A DNA stretch of 64,000 nucleotides from Paenibacillus phyllosphaerae (lineage in GTDB: Bacteria > Bacillota > Bacilli > Paenibacillales > Paenibacillaceae), in the NCBI RefSeq assembly GCF_014192105.1, contig NZ_JACHXK010000027.1, forward strand, positions 1 to 64,000, written 5' to 3'. Below, piece by piece: positions 51,265-60,304 of this stretch. Below the pieces are notes generated by a model, which did no database searches, was not told where the DNA came from, and saw only the letters and a program-made list of their open reading frames with translations. Within the stretch, counting starts at the first letter, position 1. Every line of letters starts with the position of its first letter. Position numbers and translations under genes: made by a program.

Positions 51265-51342
51265 ATGGATCACGGAGTTGTTCAAGATGATTGGAAGCGG
51301 TTTATTACGCCGTCAATTAACGGTTTTATAAGCACAGTATAG
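51265..51342 (+). CDS. Possible 25-residue peptide upstream of the cluster
   Basis: An ATG at 51265 with GGAGG four bases before the start opens a 25-codon frame beginning MDHGVVQDDWKRF and ending NGFISTV. It lies between the divergent cluster start and the AraC gene. It could be translated, but it is short, on the opposite strand from the cluster, and shows no leader-core shape. It may be chance. Confidence 0.25.
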   Translation: MDHGVVQDDWKRFITPSINGFISTV

Positions 51343-51468
51343 AGACCCGCCGGCTCGCCCACAATGAACTACAAGCCGAAAAACTGACCTATCGTGCTTT
51401 TTCCTTTCCCATCGTTTTAGGCCGCTTTATTTTGCTTGTATATTAATAACCATTAAATTACAATATTA

Positions 51469-51485
51469 ATGTAAGCGTTACCGAT
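51469..51485 (+). promoter_or_regulatory. cre-like site before the AraC gene
   Basis: ATGTAAGCGTTACCGAT matches the CcpA consensus WTGNAANCGNWNNCAWW at all but one position (G for A in the CA pair). It overlaps the AraC ribosome binding region within about 30 bp. An inverted TTACAATATTAATGTAA lies just upstream. Confidence 0.4.
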
Positions 51486-51500
51486 TGGAAGAGGTGAGCC

Positions 51501-52361
51501 ATGATTCAATTGATTAATTGCGGGTATAACTTCGTTCATGACGATGGGATCGTTATTAATCGGCCGAGTGGATCGGGGAATTATGCTTTTGTTTTCTTCA
51601 AGTGCCAATCAGAAGTGATCGTTAAGGGCAGGTCCTTCGTGCTGGACAAGAATACGTACATTTTGTTCCATCCGGATACTTGCCACCTGTACAGAGAAGT
51701 GGATAAGCCGTTCGTGAACGACTGGTTTCATTGCGAGGATCGGAACATCGGCGATTTTCTTGCGGAGATCCAGTTCCCGCTCGACACGCCGATCAAGGCG
51801 GAGGATCCGCACTTGATCTCCAGAAGCATTATGGATCTGCAAAATTTGGGTCGGCACAATAGTCCGTTTCAACAACGAATTCTCGACCATGATCTCAAAT
51901 CGTTCTTCTTGAAGCTTGTCAGTTTGCGCGAGAAGTCGGCCATTCTCGAGAAGACGAACCGTTACTTCTCCCAGTTCTCGAAGCTGCGCAGCCAGTTGTA
52001 CAACTCGCCGGGCCACTCCTTCTCCGTCGATTCCCTCGCGGCAAGCCTGAATTTAAGCAAGTCCTATTTCCAGCATCTTTACAAGCAGTTATTCGGCTGC
52101 TCGGTCGTATCGGATATCATCCATGCCCGTCTCGAATACGCCAAATATTTGCTTGCGACCACGAGCTTGACGGTATGCGAGATTTCCAAACTGTGCGGCT
52201 ACGAGAACGATACCCATTTCATGCGCCAATTCAAAAAATTCATCGGTACGACGCCCGGGAAGTATAAAGGGATGCAATTTGCCGAACATCCTTGGTATGA
52301 ACTTCAACTTCCGTTTGCCCATTCTCATCTAAAGGAGGGAAATGACGCCTATCATAGATAG
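51501..52361 (+). CDS. AraC family transcriptional regulator
   Basis: This 286-residue protein has an N-terminal cupin-like sensing domain (FKCQSEVIVKGRSFVLDKNTYILFHPDTCHLYR) and a C-terminal AraC domain with two helix-turn-helix units: VDSLAASLNLSKSYFQHLYKQ and VCEISKLCGYENDTHFMRQF, then GTTPGKYKG. It is divergent from the biosynthetic cluster and converges with the EutH-like gene. It may control the cluster or a sugar operon; no obvious operator decides. AGAGGTGAGCC precedes the ATG. Confidence 0.92.
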   Translation: MIQLINCGYNFVHDDGIVINRPSGSGNYAFVFFKCQSEVIVKGRSFVLDKNTYILFHPDTCHLYREVDKPFVNDWFHCEDRNIGDFLAEIQFPLDTPIKAEDPHLISRSIMDLQNLGRHNSPFQQRILDHDLKSFFLKLVSLREKSAILEKTNRYFSQFSKLRSQLYNSPGHSFSVDSLAASLNLSKSYFQHLYKQLFGCSVVSDIIHARLEYAKYLLATTSLTVCEISKLCGYENDTHFMRQFKKFIGTTPGKYKGMQFAEHPWYELQLPFAHSHLKEGNDAYHR

Positions 52362-52389
52362 CCATTAGTAATGCGAATGAACGGCAAAG

Positions 52390-52426
52390 AAGGCCACAAG
52401 CTCCTCTCTAAGAGTCTTGTGGCCTT
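52390..52426. terminator. Bidirectional terminator between AraC and EutH-like genes
   Basis: AAGGCCACAAG (52390-52400) pairs perfectly with CTTGTGGCCTT (52416-52426), with AAAGA before and TTTCTCC after. The EutH-like gene's stop codon lies in the loop. Confidence 0.8.
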
Positions 52427-53511
52427 TCTCCAACTTTCTTGCTTCTGGTTACCAGTAAAGCAAGCAGCACAGCCGTCACGCCGCCCGTCAATTTGCCGGC
52501 CATCATCGCCAGCACCATGCTTTTATCGACACCGGCCACGAAGGCCAAATGCCCACCGAAGACGAATGCTCCGCTTACCGCAAAAGCGACATTCACCACT
52601 TTCCCCCGGGGCTGCATCTCCTTCAGCATGGCGAACATCGGAATGTTGTGCGCCAGCGATGCGATTAGACCTGCAGTAGCCTTCTGGTCGATGCCGAGCA
52701 GTCGGCCCAGCTTCTCCAGATGTTTATGGAAGAAAGCCGTCAAGAACGTAATCATCGGGAAGGCTCCCGCCAATATGATCGCGATTTTGCCAACCGTCAG
52801 CACGCCCTCCGAGATGGGAGCCAGATTCGGAATAAGCACCACACCCGTTAACGTCTCGACCGCGATCGCAACCAGCCCGATTATCGCGACAATCTCGATT
52901 AACTTGCCGAATGCGAAGAACCCTTGAATGACCGGACCGGGATATCTCCACAGCCCAAGGCCAATGATGATCGAGAACACAAGCGACGGCACAAGATTGA
53001 CGAGCATCATAACGGCATCCATATGGGCGATGAGCCCGCCGACAAAGCAGCCTATTGGGATCGTCGCAATGCCTACGAGAATCCCCTTAGCCAAGTATGG
53101 ACGATCCTCCTGGGCGATAATGCCGAGCGCAACGGGAATCGTGAATACAATCGTAGATCCCATCATCGTCCCGAGCAGCACCCAAGCGAACAATGCCGCT
53201 TCCGGATCCGCAGCCATCTGGCCGGCTAACGCATAACCGCCCATATCCGCGGCAAGCAGCGTATTCGCGAAGGTCGCCGGGTCAGCTCCGACCCATCCGT
53301 ACACCGGTGAGACGACCGGAATGAGTAGTTGGGCGATCACGGGAGCGAGCGAAACGATCCCGATCATTACCAGCGCTAGCGAGCCCATCGCTTTGAACCC
53401 TTCGGTGAAGCGTTCGCCGAGTCCCATTCGGTTGCCGATCAATTTATCCAACGCGCCTAAGCAAAAAAAGCAGACAATGATCCAAATGACGATATCGTTC
53501 ATGTTCATCAT
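52408..53511 (-). CDS. EutH-like permease in a glycosidase operon
   Basis: This 367-residue membrane protein with about 10-11 helices contains NDIVIWIIVCFFCLGALDKLIGNRMGLGERFTEGF and LAADMGGYALAGQMA, then ASLAHNIPMFAMLKEMQPRGKV. These match the EutH ethanolamine transporter family. No other eut gene is present. Instead it is the third gene of an operon with a DUF5605 glycosidase and an oxidoreductase, under a LacI regulator. That suggests a different substrate for this branch or an ethanolamine-bearing glycan. Two adjacent ATGs occur at the start. Confidence 0.85.
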   Translation of the reverse strand: MMNMNDIVIWIIVCFFCLGALDKLIGNRMGLGERFTEGFKAMGSLALVMIGIVSLAPVIAQLLIPVVSPVYGWVGADPATFANTLLAADMGGYALAGQMAADPEAALFAWVLLGTMMGSTIVFTIPVALGIIAQEDRPYLAKGILVGIATIPIGCFVGGLIAHMDAVMMLVNLVPSLVFSIIIGLGLWRYPGPVIQGFFAFGKLIEIVAIIGLVAIAVETLTGVVLIPNLAPISEGVLTVGKIAIILAGAFPMITFLTAFFHKHLEKLGRLLGIDQKATAGLIASLAHNIPMFAMLKEMQPRGKVVNVAFAVSGAFVFGGHLAFVAGVDKSMVLAMMAGKLTGGVTAVLLALLVTRSKKVGERPQDS

Positions 53512-53544
53512 GGCTGTTCGCTCTGCTTCATCATATGACGGCCA

Positions 53545-54585
53545 TTAGCGGTCAAAATGAATGACTTCATGTTCTTGCGCGCTCTTGTACGTGCCGAATA
53601 CAAGCTCGAGCGTCTTGAGATTATCTTCCCCGCTCGTCTGGAACTCCTCGCCGGAATCCAGGCATACGACGAAATGGGATTGCAGCCGGTAGTGACTTTC
53701 CTCGAAGTCGAGTCCGTTATTCTCCGAAATAACACTCTCTATACCATCATTGTCCACAACGGCAATCATGCCATTGCTGTACAGCTTGATGGTCGCCTTA
53801 TCTCCTTCCACGATCAGCTGTTCCAGATGGTTCGGCATCACCTTCTGCTCGAGCGGCGCCGGCAGATTCTGCCTCGTCGCCCAGCTCATATCCATCAATC
53901 CCATATAACCGTCGTAACCGAGCGTGACCAGTCCCGTATCTTCGCCTTGAATGTAACGGCTGACCTGCTTCGTCTCCGCGTACAGCCGCTTGGGATCGCC
54001 GAACAGGAAGCGCCAGGTGTCGTACCAATGGACGCCCATCTCGTAGAACAGCAGCTTAGGCATATCGCGGAAGAACGGCTGCGGCAGCTCGTTCTCCGGC
54101 GAGAAGCGCGGCGAGTAGAAGTCGGTATGAATGTAGCGAATCATGTTGAAGCTCCCTACCGTATCTTCGTCGATCAGCTGTTTGATCGTCTGGAATGGCT
54201 TCAGCCAACGCCAGTTCTCCGTAACCATGAGGCGGACATTCGCTTGTGCCGCCGTATCGACGATTTCGCGCGCTTCCTCCATCGATGCCGCGAACGGCTT
54301 TTGGCACATGATATGCTTGCCGGCTGCGGCGATCTTGCGGACGAACGGCAGATGCGTATCCGGCGCCGTAATCATATCGACCACGTCCAAGTCGGCCTTG
54401 CTGAGCATGTCGTCCAAGTCCGTATACAGATTCCCTTGCGGAATTCCGTACAGCTCGGCTTTTTGCCGCAGCTTCGCCTCGTCCAGGTCGCAAAGCGCTG
54501 CGATTTGGACGCCTTCGATCCTCGCCCATGCCTTCAAATGCTTATCCGACCAGTAGCCCAATCCGATGACACCAATTTTCCACAT
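53545..54585 (-). CDS. Gfo/Idh/MocA family oxidoreductase
   Basis: This 346-residue NAD(P)-dependent enzyme has the Rossmann motif GVIGLGYWSDKHLK and the family catalytic lysine motif HIMCQKPFAA (QKP in place of the usual EKP). The C-terminal beta-sheet domain has PKLLFYEMGVHWYDTWRFLFG. It probably oxidises or reduces a sugar or sugar acid released by the upstream glycosidase. It follows that gene by 151 bp, a gap in which I see no feature, and precedes the EutH-like gene by 33 bp. Confidence 0.9.
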   Translation of the reverse strand: MWKIGVIGLGYWSDKHLKAWARIEGVQIAALCDLDEAKLRQKAELYGIPQGNLYTDLDDMLSKADLDVVDMITAPDTHLPFVRKIAAAGKHIMCQKPFAASMEEAREIVDTAAQANVRLMVTENWRWLKPFQTIKQLIDEDTVGSFNMIRYIHTDFYSPRFSPENELPQPFFRDMPKLLFYEMGVHWYDTWRFLFGDPKRLYAETKQVSRYIQGEDTGLVTLGYDGYMGLMDMSWATRQNLPAPLEQKVMPNHLEQLIVEGDKATIKLYSNGMIAVVDNDGIESVISENNGLDFEESHYRLQSHFVVCLDSGEEFQTSGEDNLKTLELVFGTYKSAQEHEVIHFDR

Positions 54586-54736
54586 TACCTATCTACCTTC
54601 TCTCGTATGCTGGTTATATGCTAGCTGTCATGTTCCGTGCTTAGTTGTTCTTCCATGTCTGTACGGTGTGCAAATCCTTTATCATTTCGGTATGCTTCTT
54701 ATCCAGCGTATAGAACGCGAGAAACAGAAGTGCTGG

Positions 54737-56485
54737 CTATTCAACCGCAGTCATACGGACTGCCATGTATTGACGGCCCGGCAGTTCAATCCGGAACTTG
54801 CCTTCATACGTTCCTTCAAGACGTTCGACTGTCATATTCCAGGTATCGATGACTTCCACTTGATATTCGATACCCGGCTTCATCTGGAACTCGCGGAATT
54901 TCGGCTGGTTAAATCCGAAATAGAAGAGGTAATATTCGTCCTCCACGCCGGCGCAAGGCAAGTCCCATTCGAATCGCAGCGGATCGAGTCCTCCCTTCGG
55001 TCCGGCTTCCATGATGCCCCTTAAGAATGCGATTCGCTCCGGACTTGAGCCATGAAGCTTGCCGCCCTTTGCCCACCAGATAATATCGTCCGGGTCCATG
55101 TATGTCTCGCCATGGGCGACGTAGCCGCCACGCACGGCGCCTTCCCAGAATCGGCGCACCATCTCTTCTCCGCTAATATTGCCCCAGCCTTGATCGATAT
55201 TGCCCTCATACGCGCATTCGTCGATGACGATCGGCTTCTTCCACCGCTCGCGCCACTCGTTCGTCGCTTCCGCCGTTTTGTATACATCGACACGCTGGAT
55301 GCTGCAGTGCGTCACCCAAGGTTTATTGAAATCATAGAAGACCATGCCGTTATGATTCGAGATCAGATGGCCGTAAGGATCCATGCTCGTTACGATCCCG
55401 CCGAACCGTTCCCAATCCTCCGCTCCCTTCGCCCACATGAAATCATATTCATTGGCGAGCGACCACCATATATGTCGGTAAGCCGACAGCCGCGCCACGA
55501 TGTAGCGCAAGTAAAAGTCGTCCTGAGACGGGCTCATCTCCGCGAATCCCCATCGGTCATAGGGATGGAACAATATCAAGTCCACCTCGATGCCAAGCCG
55601 GCCCAGGTCTTCGATCCGGCGCTCCAAGTGCTGGAAGAACGCAGGATTGAAGCGGCTGTAGTCCCAGCCTTGCTCCAGGGAACCCTCATACGGATAATGA
55701 ACAGGCTCGTTCATATTGTATAGATAGGATTTGGGGAATACGCACATCCGCAATTTATTAAAGGGAGAACCGGCAAGCGAAGCGAGGGTCTGTTCCTCTA
55801 GTTCGTCGCCTTGATGCGTCCAGGCATAGCTTGTCGTTCCGACAGGAATGTAAGGCGTGCCGTCGGCATAGCCGAAGTGATAGGTATGGCGCACCTGGAC
55901 CGGACCATGATTTCCCGCTTCTGCAGACTTGCAGGCAAACTGTCCTTCCAATCCGTCTAGCCCGGCGTAGGAGCTCCTCGTCTTGAATGTCCAGGCCCCC
56001 TCTTCATCCGCCATAAACCGGATTTTATAAATGCCTTCACCGTCATAGAAGCCGGTTGCTTGCACGGAGCGGCCGTCCTTGTAGAACGACGCGGCAAGCT
56101 GAACATCCGCGAACGGATTGCCGTGGCGAGGCCCGGTGAGATGAATTTCGTACACGCCCCATTTCTCCGCTTTGGCAGGAGCATTCATGGTAACGCTATC
56201 CGTCTCGCCCTGCCATTCGCCGTAACGATCGTCGGCAAAAATCACCGGTTCTTGTTCGGGCGGGTCAACAATTTGAGCCAACTCGTTCATGACTTCCTGC
56301 AGTTTGCCTTCCGGCCAGCCGAGCGAACGCTTAGAGAAAGACGCGAATTGAGGCACCGTAAGCATTTTAGGCAAGGATAGTGTGTACGGATTGTCCGCGA
56401 GCGCTGGCATGTGCTTGCTTAACACGGCGCGCGCTTCTTCGTTGCGCCATATTTTACCGATTTTGGAGTTCTCGTTGAATACCAT
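54737..56485 (-). CDS. DUF5060/DUF4038-like/DUF5605 glycoside hydrolase
   Basis: A 582-residue protein without a signal peptide. A DUF5060 beta domain (about residues 105-180, AEKWGVYEIHLTGPRHGNPF) precedes a TIM barrel of the apiosidase-like (GH140-related) type and a C-terminal DUF5605. Likely catalytic residues are acid/base E346 (SLANEYDFMW) and nucleophile E423 (VIDECAYEG). The lack of export signal suggests it works on imported oligosaccharides. It leads a LacI-controlled operon, with GGGAGGG before the ATG. The exact glycosidic bond is unknown. Confidence 0.85.
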   Translation of the reverse strand: MVFNENSKIGKIWRNEEARAVLSKHMPALADNPYTLSLPKMLTVPQFASFSKRSLGWPEGKLQEVMNELAQIVDPPEQEPVIFADDRYGEWQGETDSVTMNAPAKAEKWGVYEIHLTGPRHGNPFADVQLAASFYKDGRSVQATGFYDGEGIYKIRFMADEEGAWTFKTRSSYAGLDGLEGQFACKSAEAGNHGPVQVRHTYHFGYADGTPYIPVGTTSYAWTHQGDELEEQTLASLAGSPFNKLRMCVFPKSYLYNMNEPVHYPYEGSLEQGWDYSRFNPAFFQHLERRIEDLGRLGIEVDLILFHPYDRWGFAEMSPSQDDFYLRYIVARLSAYRHIWWSLANEYDFMWAKGAEDWERFGGIVTSMDPYGHLISNHNGMVFYDFNKPWVTHCSIQRVDVYKTAEATNEWRERWKKPIVIDECAYEGNIDQGWGNISGEEMVRRFWEGAVRGGYVAHGETYMDPDDIIWWAKGGKLHGSSPERIAFLRGIMEAGPKGGLDPLRFEWDLPCAGVEDEYYLFYFGFNQPKFREFQMKPGIEYQVEVIDTWNMTVERLEGTYEGKFRIELPGRQYMAVRMTAVE

Positions 56486-56585
56486 TTGGTTTCCCTCCCA
56501 GAGTTCGGCGGATCAGCAGCAGAGGCCTACTGATCGGAACCGGTAATGAACTGCAAACATGATTCCTCACACATCGCTACTAGTT

Positions 56586-56603
56586 AACTAAACGCGTTTA
56601 GTT
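56586..56603. promoter_or_regulatory. LacI-type operator (perfect palindrome)
   Basis: AACTAAACGCGTTTAGTT is an 18-bp perfect palindrome with central CG, the standard shape of LacI/CcpA-family operators. It lies about 100 bp before the DUF5605 glycosidase and is the likely binding site of the divergent LacI protein. Confidence 0.75.
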
Positions 56604-56678
56604 CATTTGATATGTAAATGCTATCATCGCTCGCTTTCATCCGTCAATATCTTTTGTTTAGTTTAAATTTCAGTTGTT

Positions 56679-56710
56679 TTAACTAAACGGTATGAATATT
56701 GTTTAGTTAA
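56679..56710. promoter_or_regulatory. Second LacI half-site pair
   Basis: TTAACTAAAC (56679-56688) and GTTTAGTTAA (56701-56710) are perfectly inverted around 12 bp. The same ACTAAAC core recurs at 56843-56849 and in ACTAAACTT at 56853-56861, just before the LacI gene. The regulator probably binds several sites and may loop the DNA. Confidence 0.6.
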
Positions 56711-56886
56711 GGTCATTTTAAATCGGATACTTACACTCTATAGCCGACAAAATATGGCGTTTATATGAAATCCTATCGTTTACACGACCATGTAGCCGGT
56801 TACTTTTTCACGATAAATTGCGATTTCGCAAGGTTTCGCTTAAACTAAACGTACTAAACTTGTTTACGAACTGTGGAGGACATCCT

Positions 56887-57921
56887 ATGAACATGGAAGA
56901 TATTGCGAAGCTCGCTGGTGTCTCCAAATCCGCTGTATCGTTGGCGCTGAACGGAAAGGCCGGCGTCGGTGAGGACACGCGAATGCGTATTTTAGCAATT
57001 GCGGCAGAACATGGTTATTCGGGCAAAATAAAACCGGCCGCTCCCGAAAAGAACGGCCGTTCCATACAATTTCTCGTTTTCACTAGCTCCCAGCTTGTTC
57101 ATGAGGATTATTACCAACAGCCCTTCTTCAAGGAGCTCATTCATTATATCGAAGAAGGCTGCCGAAATTACGGGTACACGCTGCAGTTTCGAACAATCAG
57201 CGCAGGTGACTACGAGCAAGGGATTCAACTGGTGATGGACGATGATCGGTGCAGCGGCGTTATTCTGCTCGGCACGAATCTGGATAGCGCGCAGATCGCC
57301 GACATTGCCGCCAAGCTGCCGCATTTGGTCGTACTGGATACGTGCTTCAACGAGCTGCCCGTTCACTTTGTAGAGATCAACAATTTCATGGGCGGATTTC
57401 AAGCCGGCAGCTATTTGCTCGATCAAGGACACCGGAGGATCGGCTATATCGGATCGGATGAGCGGATTCACAATTTCGATGAGCGGCGCCGCGGCTTTCT
57501 TGCTTCGTTGGCAAGCAAAGACGTCCATCTGTCCGAAAGCTGCATATTCGCCGTACCGCCGGCAATCCTCGCTGCCCAAGCTCCGCTGCGCGAGCAGCTT
57601 CACCGGTTCATTGACAGCGGCGAGTCGACGCCGACCGTATTTTTCTGCGAATGCGACTATATCGCCATCGCCGCCATGAAGATTCTGCATGAGTTCGGCT
57701 ATCGCGTGCCGGATGACGTATCGGTGCTTGGCTTCGACAACATTAACGAGTGCCTGATCGTTTCCCCCGAGCTGTCTACCGTCCACGTCGAGAAACAGCG
57801 CATGGCGGAGACAGCGGTCGATCTCATTGCCTCTGCCTTCGAGGATGAGCATGCGATCAAAATTAAAGTCAAAGTGGATACCCGCTTCGTTGCGCGCAAT
57901 TCCTGCAAGCGACTTGACTGA
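56887..57921 (+). CDS. LacI family transcriptional regulator
   Basis: A protein of about 344 residues has an N-terminal LacI helix-turn-helix (MEDIAKLAGVSKSAVSLALNGKAGVGEDTRMRIL) and a periplasmic-binding-protein-like effector domain (GVILLGTNLD, GGFQAGSYLLDQGHRRIGYIG, DDVSVLGFDNINECLIVSPELSTVHVEK). The ATG at 56887 has GTGGAGGA upstream, so the longer frame is not used. It is divergent from, and probably represses, the DUF5605-oxidoreductase-EutH operon through several ACTAAAC-core sites. Confidence 0.95.
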   Translation: MNMEDIAKLAGVSKSAVSLALNGKAGVGEDTRMRILAIAAEHGYSGKIKPAAPEKNGRSIQFLVFTSSQLVHEDYYQQPFFKELIHYIEEGCRNYGYTLQFRTISAGDYEQGIQLVMDDDRCSGVILLGTNLDSAQIADIAAKLPHLVVLDTCFNELPVHFVEINNFMGGFQAGSYLLDQGHRRIGYIGSDERIHNFDERRRGFLASLASKDVHLSESCIFAVPPAILAAQAPLREQLHRFIDSGESTPTVFFCECDYIAIAAMKILHEFGYRVPDDVSVLGFDNINECLIVSPELSTVHVEKQRMAETAVDLIASAFEDEHAIKIKVKVDTRFVARNSCKRLD

Positions 57922-58034
57922 GGGCACCAGTGGTCAAGGTTAAATTTCTTTGTTAATCATCAGATGATCGAGACATGCTAAATTCACTGAGGAACGTATG
58001 CAATTAAAAAGCCGCGAGCATCACACTTACGGCT

Positions 58035-58068
58035 AGCTGTCGAGATATTGATCTCGACGGCTATTTTT
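58035..58068 (+). terminator. Terminator after the LacI gene
   Basis: A 12-bp stem, AGCTGTCGAGAT with ATCTCGACGGCT, has an ATTG loop and is followed by ATTTTTAT. It lies 113 bp downstream of the LacI stop. Confidence 0.7.
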
Positions 58069-58118
58069 ATGTAGTCGATGTAACCAGGGATTTACAAACG
58101 TTGGACGAGCATATTCAT

Positions 58119-58775
58119 CTATTCGACCATTCGTACCATCTCGGTCGTTGCCGCTGCTGTCTCTTCGGCACCGGCTGCCGTCTCTTCCGTTACGGCCGCG
58201 ATGTTCTGGATGCTGACTTGCACTTCCGAACTTTGCGAAGCCTGTTCTTCGCAGGCCACTGCGATTTCGGAGATGCGCTGCGAGGTTACATGAAACGTGC
58301 CCCTGATCTCCTCGAACGCTTGTCCCGCTCTGAAGCTCGCTTCATTGCCCGTTTCGGAAGAGATGACCGCTTGTCGGGTATCCTTCTGGATGTCTTTGAT
58401 CAGCTCGCTTATTTCTTTGGTCGCGATGCTGCTGCGCTCTGCGAACTTCCGCACTTCATTGGCTACGACCGCGAATCCTTTGCCCGCCTCGCCCACTTAA
58501 TGCAGCTTCCAGCGCTGCATTAAGCGCCAGCAAATTCGTCTGAGCCAGTTATTCTGCCGCTCCGATTGCAGCCGTCAAGTATTTGCGGCCGTTAATCGCA
58601 GTCTCCTTCGCTTTGGCCAAATTGCCTTGTTCGCCGATCCGCTTTACTTCGTTCATGATTTCGGCGTATTGCTGGCTTTGACTCGTGATCTTGTCAAGTA
58701 TAGCTGATTAGCTTCTAAAATTAGAATCGTATCCAGCGTGGTGATCGAGTGTTCCAGTTCCTTATTCTTCTCCAT
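58119..58775 (-). pseudogene. Decayed methyl-accepting chemotaxis protein remnant
   Basis: The minus strand encodes the signalling hairpin of an MCP in broken frames. The last 125 residues (GKGFAVVANEVRKFAERSSIATKEISELI) are intact. The expected upstream segment is present (LLALNAALEAAL) but frameshifted just before GEAGKGF, and a TAA stop interrupts it shortly before at AAIGAAE. Further upstream, SQQYAEIMNEVKRIGEQG is in frame with that part but separated by another shift from MEKNKELEHSITTLDTILIL. No sensing domain or membrane helix is left. It is almost certainly non-functional. Confidence 0.75.
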
Positions 58776-59056
58776 GTCTCTAATTGGGAACTCTGAATCC
58801 GATCCGTGATATCAAGCCATCCTTCCCAATTCCCCTTCTTGTGATGTAGTATCAGCCGCACAAGCTGTATAGAAGTTATCGGATGGACATGGGAACGCAA
58901 TGACAGGTGAACGTTCCCTGAAAATTCAGTCTGTTGCTCATCATACGTTTCCTTCACTTGATAGGACAAAGCTCCTGAAGGCGCATTCGTTAGTCGAATT
59001 CGCCGCTGTTCATCTTCTCCCCCATGCGTTACACTCTCATTAAGAATAATTCTCAA
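58721..59056 (-). CDS. Hypothetical 111-codon frame of doubtful reality
   Basis: The frame begins at a TTG with a stop codon directly before it and no ribosome binding site, so it has no credible start. Residues about 25-85 (GALSYQVKETYDEQQTEF, HHKKGNWEGWLDITDRI) look protein-like, and the frame then runs into the MCP remnant in another frame. It may be the N-terminal part of that decayed gene. It starts only 14 bp from the divergent LuxR-type gene. Confidence 0.25.
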   Translation of the reverse strand: MRIILNESVTHGGEDEQRRIRLTNAPSGALSYQVKETYDEQQTEFSGNVHLSLRSHVHPITSIQLVRLILHHKKGNWEGWLDITDRIQSSQLETWRRIRNWNTRSPRWIRF

Positions 59057-59069
59057 TTAAGGAGCGTTA

Positions 59070-60170
59070 ATGCCCATGACGACACCTTTGCTTCGGCAGA
59101 AAGCGGCGTCTCTCCGGCGCAGTATACAAGGAGAACGAGCGGCTCGGTTGACCACATCGGACTATAAACGTCATGTTATCGAGGTACTACGCAGAGCCGT
59201 CCCTTTCGATGCCTATTGCTTTACTTCCGTCGATCCACTGACGCTGTTATCAACGGGGGCCGTGACCGAGTCTGGTGTCGAAGCGATACACAGCCAACTG
59301 TTCGAGAATGAGTACCGCGGGCTAGATTATAACCGTTATGCGCAGCTAGTGGCAGGAGGCATAAGTGCGGCTTCATTGCGGTATGCCACCGAAGGCTATC
59401 CGGAACTCAGCGAGCGTTATCGCAGCATTCTGGTATCAGCGGGTTTTACGGATGAGCTTCGGGGGGTCTGCTTGTCAGAAGGGCACTGCTGGGGATTCCT
59501 TACGTTATACCGCCAGAAGGTACTTCCTCCATTCGGAGCGGAGGAGCTTGCACTTCTGTCAGAAATTATGCCGGCGATTGCCGCTGAACTACGCCTGCGG
59601 GCAATCACAAACCTCAAGTCGGACGAAGATTCCGAAGTTGCCTCCGGACTAGTCATTATGAACCAGTCACTCGTTCCCGTGCTAACGGATTCAGCCGCGG
59701 ATCAATGGATGTCGCGTCTGCGGCAAGCGGAGGGTATCGATGAACTTACGCTCCCCCGGCCCGTGCGTGCCGTCTGTACGGCTGCACTTACTCGAATGGC
59801 TGAGATCTCGTCTGGCGATGAACTCGCCAGCGTTTATGTTCGGATGCCTAGCGGTGAATACGTAAGTTTACATGCCAGTCGATTACGCGATACTTCCGGC
59901 AACGGCCACCTCTCCATACGTTTTTCACGGGGAGAAATGCGCGATTACGTGTTGTTCCAGTCGGTAGCTTACGGTTTATCGCCTCGGGAACAAGAACTCG
60001 CAGCGTTGGTCACGCGCGGCCGATCAACGAAGCAAATTGCGGAAGAACTTCATATCTCCGTTTATACCGTTCAGGATCACTTAAAAGCCATTTTTGCCAA
60101 AACCGGCTATACCTCTCGCCGTGAGCTCACCACCGGGTTATTGACCGGTAACGCTAATTCGCCTCGCTAA
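59070..60170 (+). CDS. LuxR-type HTH regulator
   Basis: A 366-residue cytoplasmic protein has a GAF-like sensory region of about 250 residues (RRAVPFDAYCFTSVDPLT is its recognisable start, GFLTLYRQKVLPPFGAEEL in the middle). A C-terminal LuxR/GerE helix-turn-helix follows: LSPREQELAALVTRGRSTKQIAEELHISVYTVQDHLKAIFAKTG. There is no receiver domain. AAGGAGCG precedes the ATG. Its target is not evident; no palindrome stands out in the short space before it. Confidence 0.92.
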   Translation: MPMTTPLLRQKAASLRRSIQGERAARLTTSDYKRHVIEVLRRAVPFDAYCFTSVDPLTLLSTGAVTESGVEAIHSQLFENEYRGLDYNRYAQLVAGGISAASLRYATEGYPELSERYRSILVSAGFTDELRGVCLSEGHCWGFLTLYRQKVLPPFGAEELALLSEIMPAIAAELRLRAITNLKSDEDSEVASGLVIMNQSLVPVLTDSAADQWMSRLRQAEGIDELTLPRPVRAVCTAALTRMAEISSGDELASVYVRMPSGEYVSLHASRLRDTSGNGHLSIRFSRGEMRDYVLFQSVAYGLSPREQELAALVTRGRSTKQIAEELHISVYTVQDHLKAIFAKTGYTSRRELTTGLLTGNANSPR

Positions 60171-60304
60171 TCAAGCCCGTTCTATCTTGACAGTCCAATC
60201 GAATGGAGCTAGCTATGGAACAAGGCCCAAAGCTAGCTCAATCGAATATCCCTCGGATGAGATTTTACCCGATAACCGCGATTGTCCTGCATGCAGTCGA
60301 CCTC

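Noticed and set aside
52408-53511. Ethanolamine utilisation locus
   Set aside because: Only the EutH-like permease is present; no ammonia-lyase, shell or aldehyde dehydrogenase genes.
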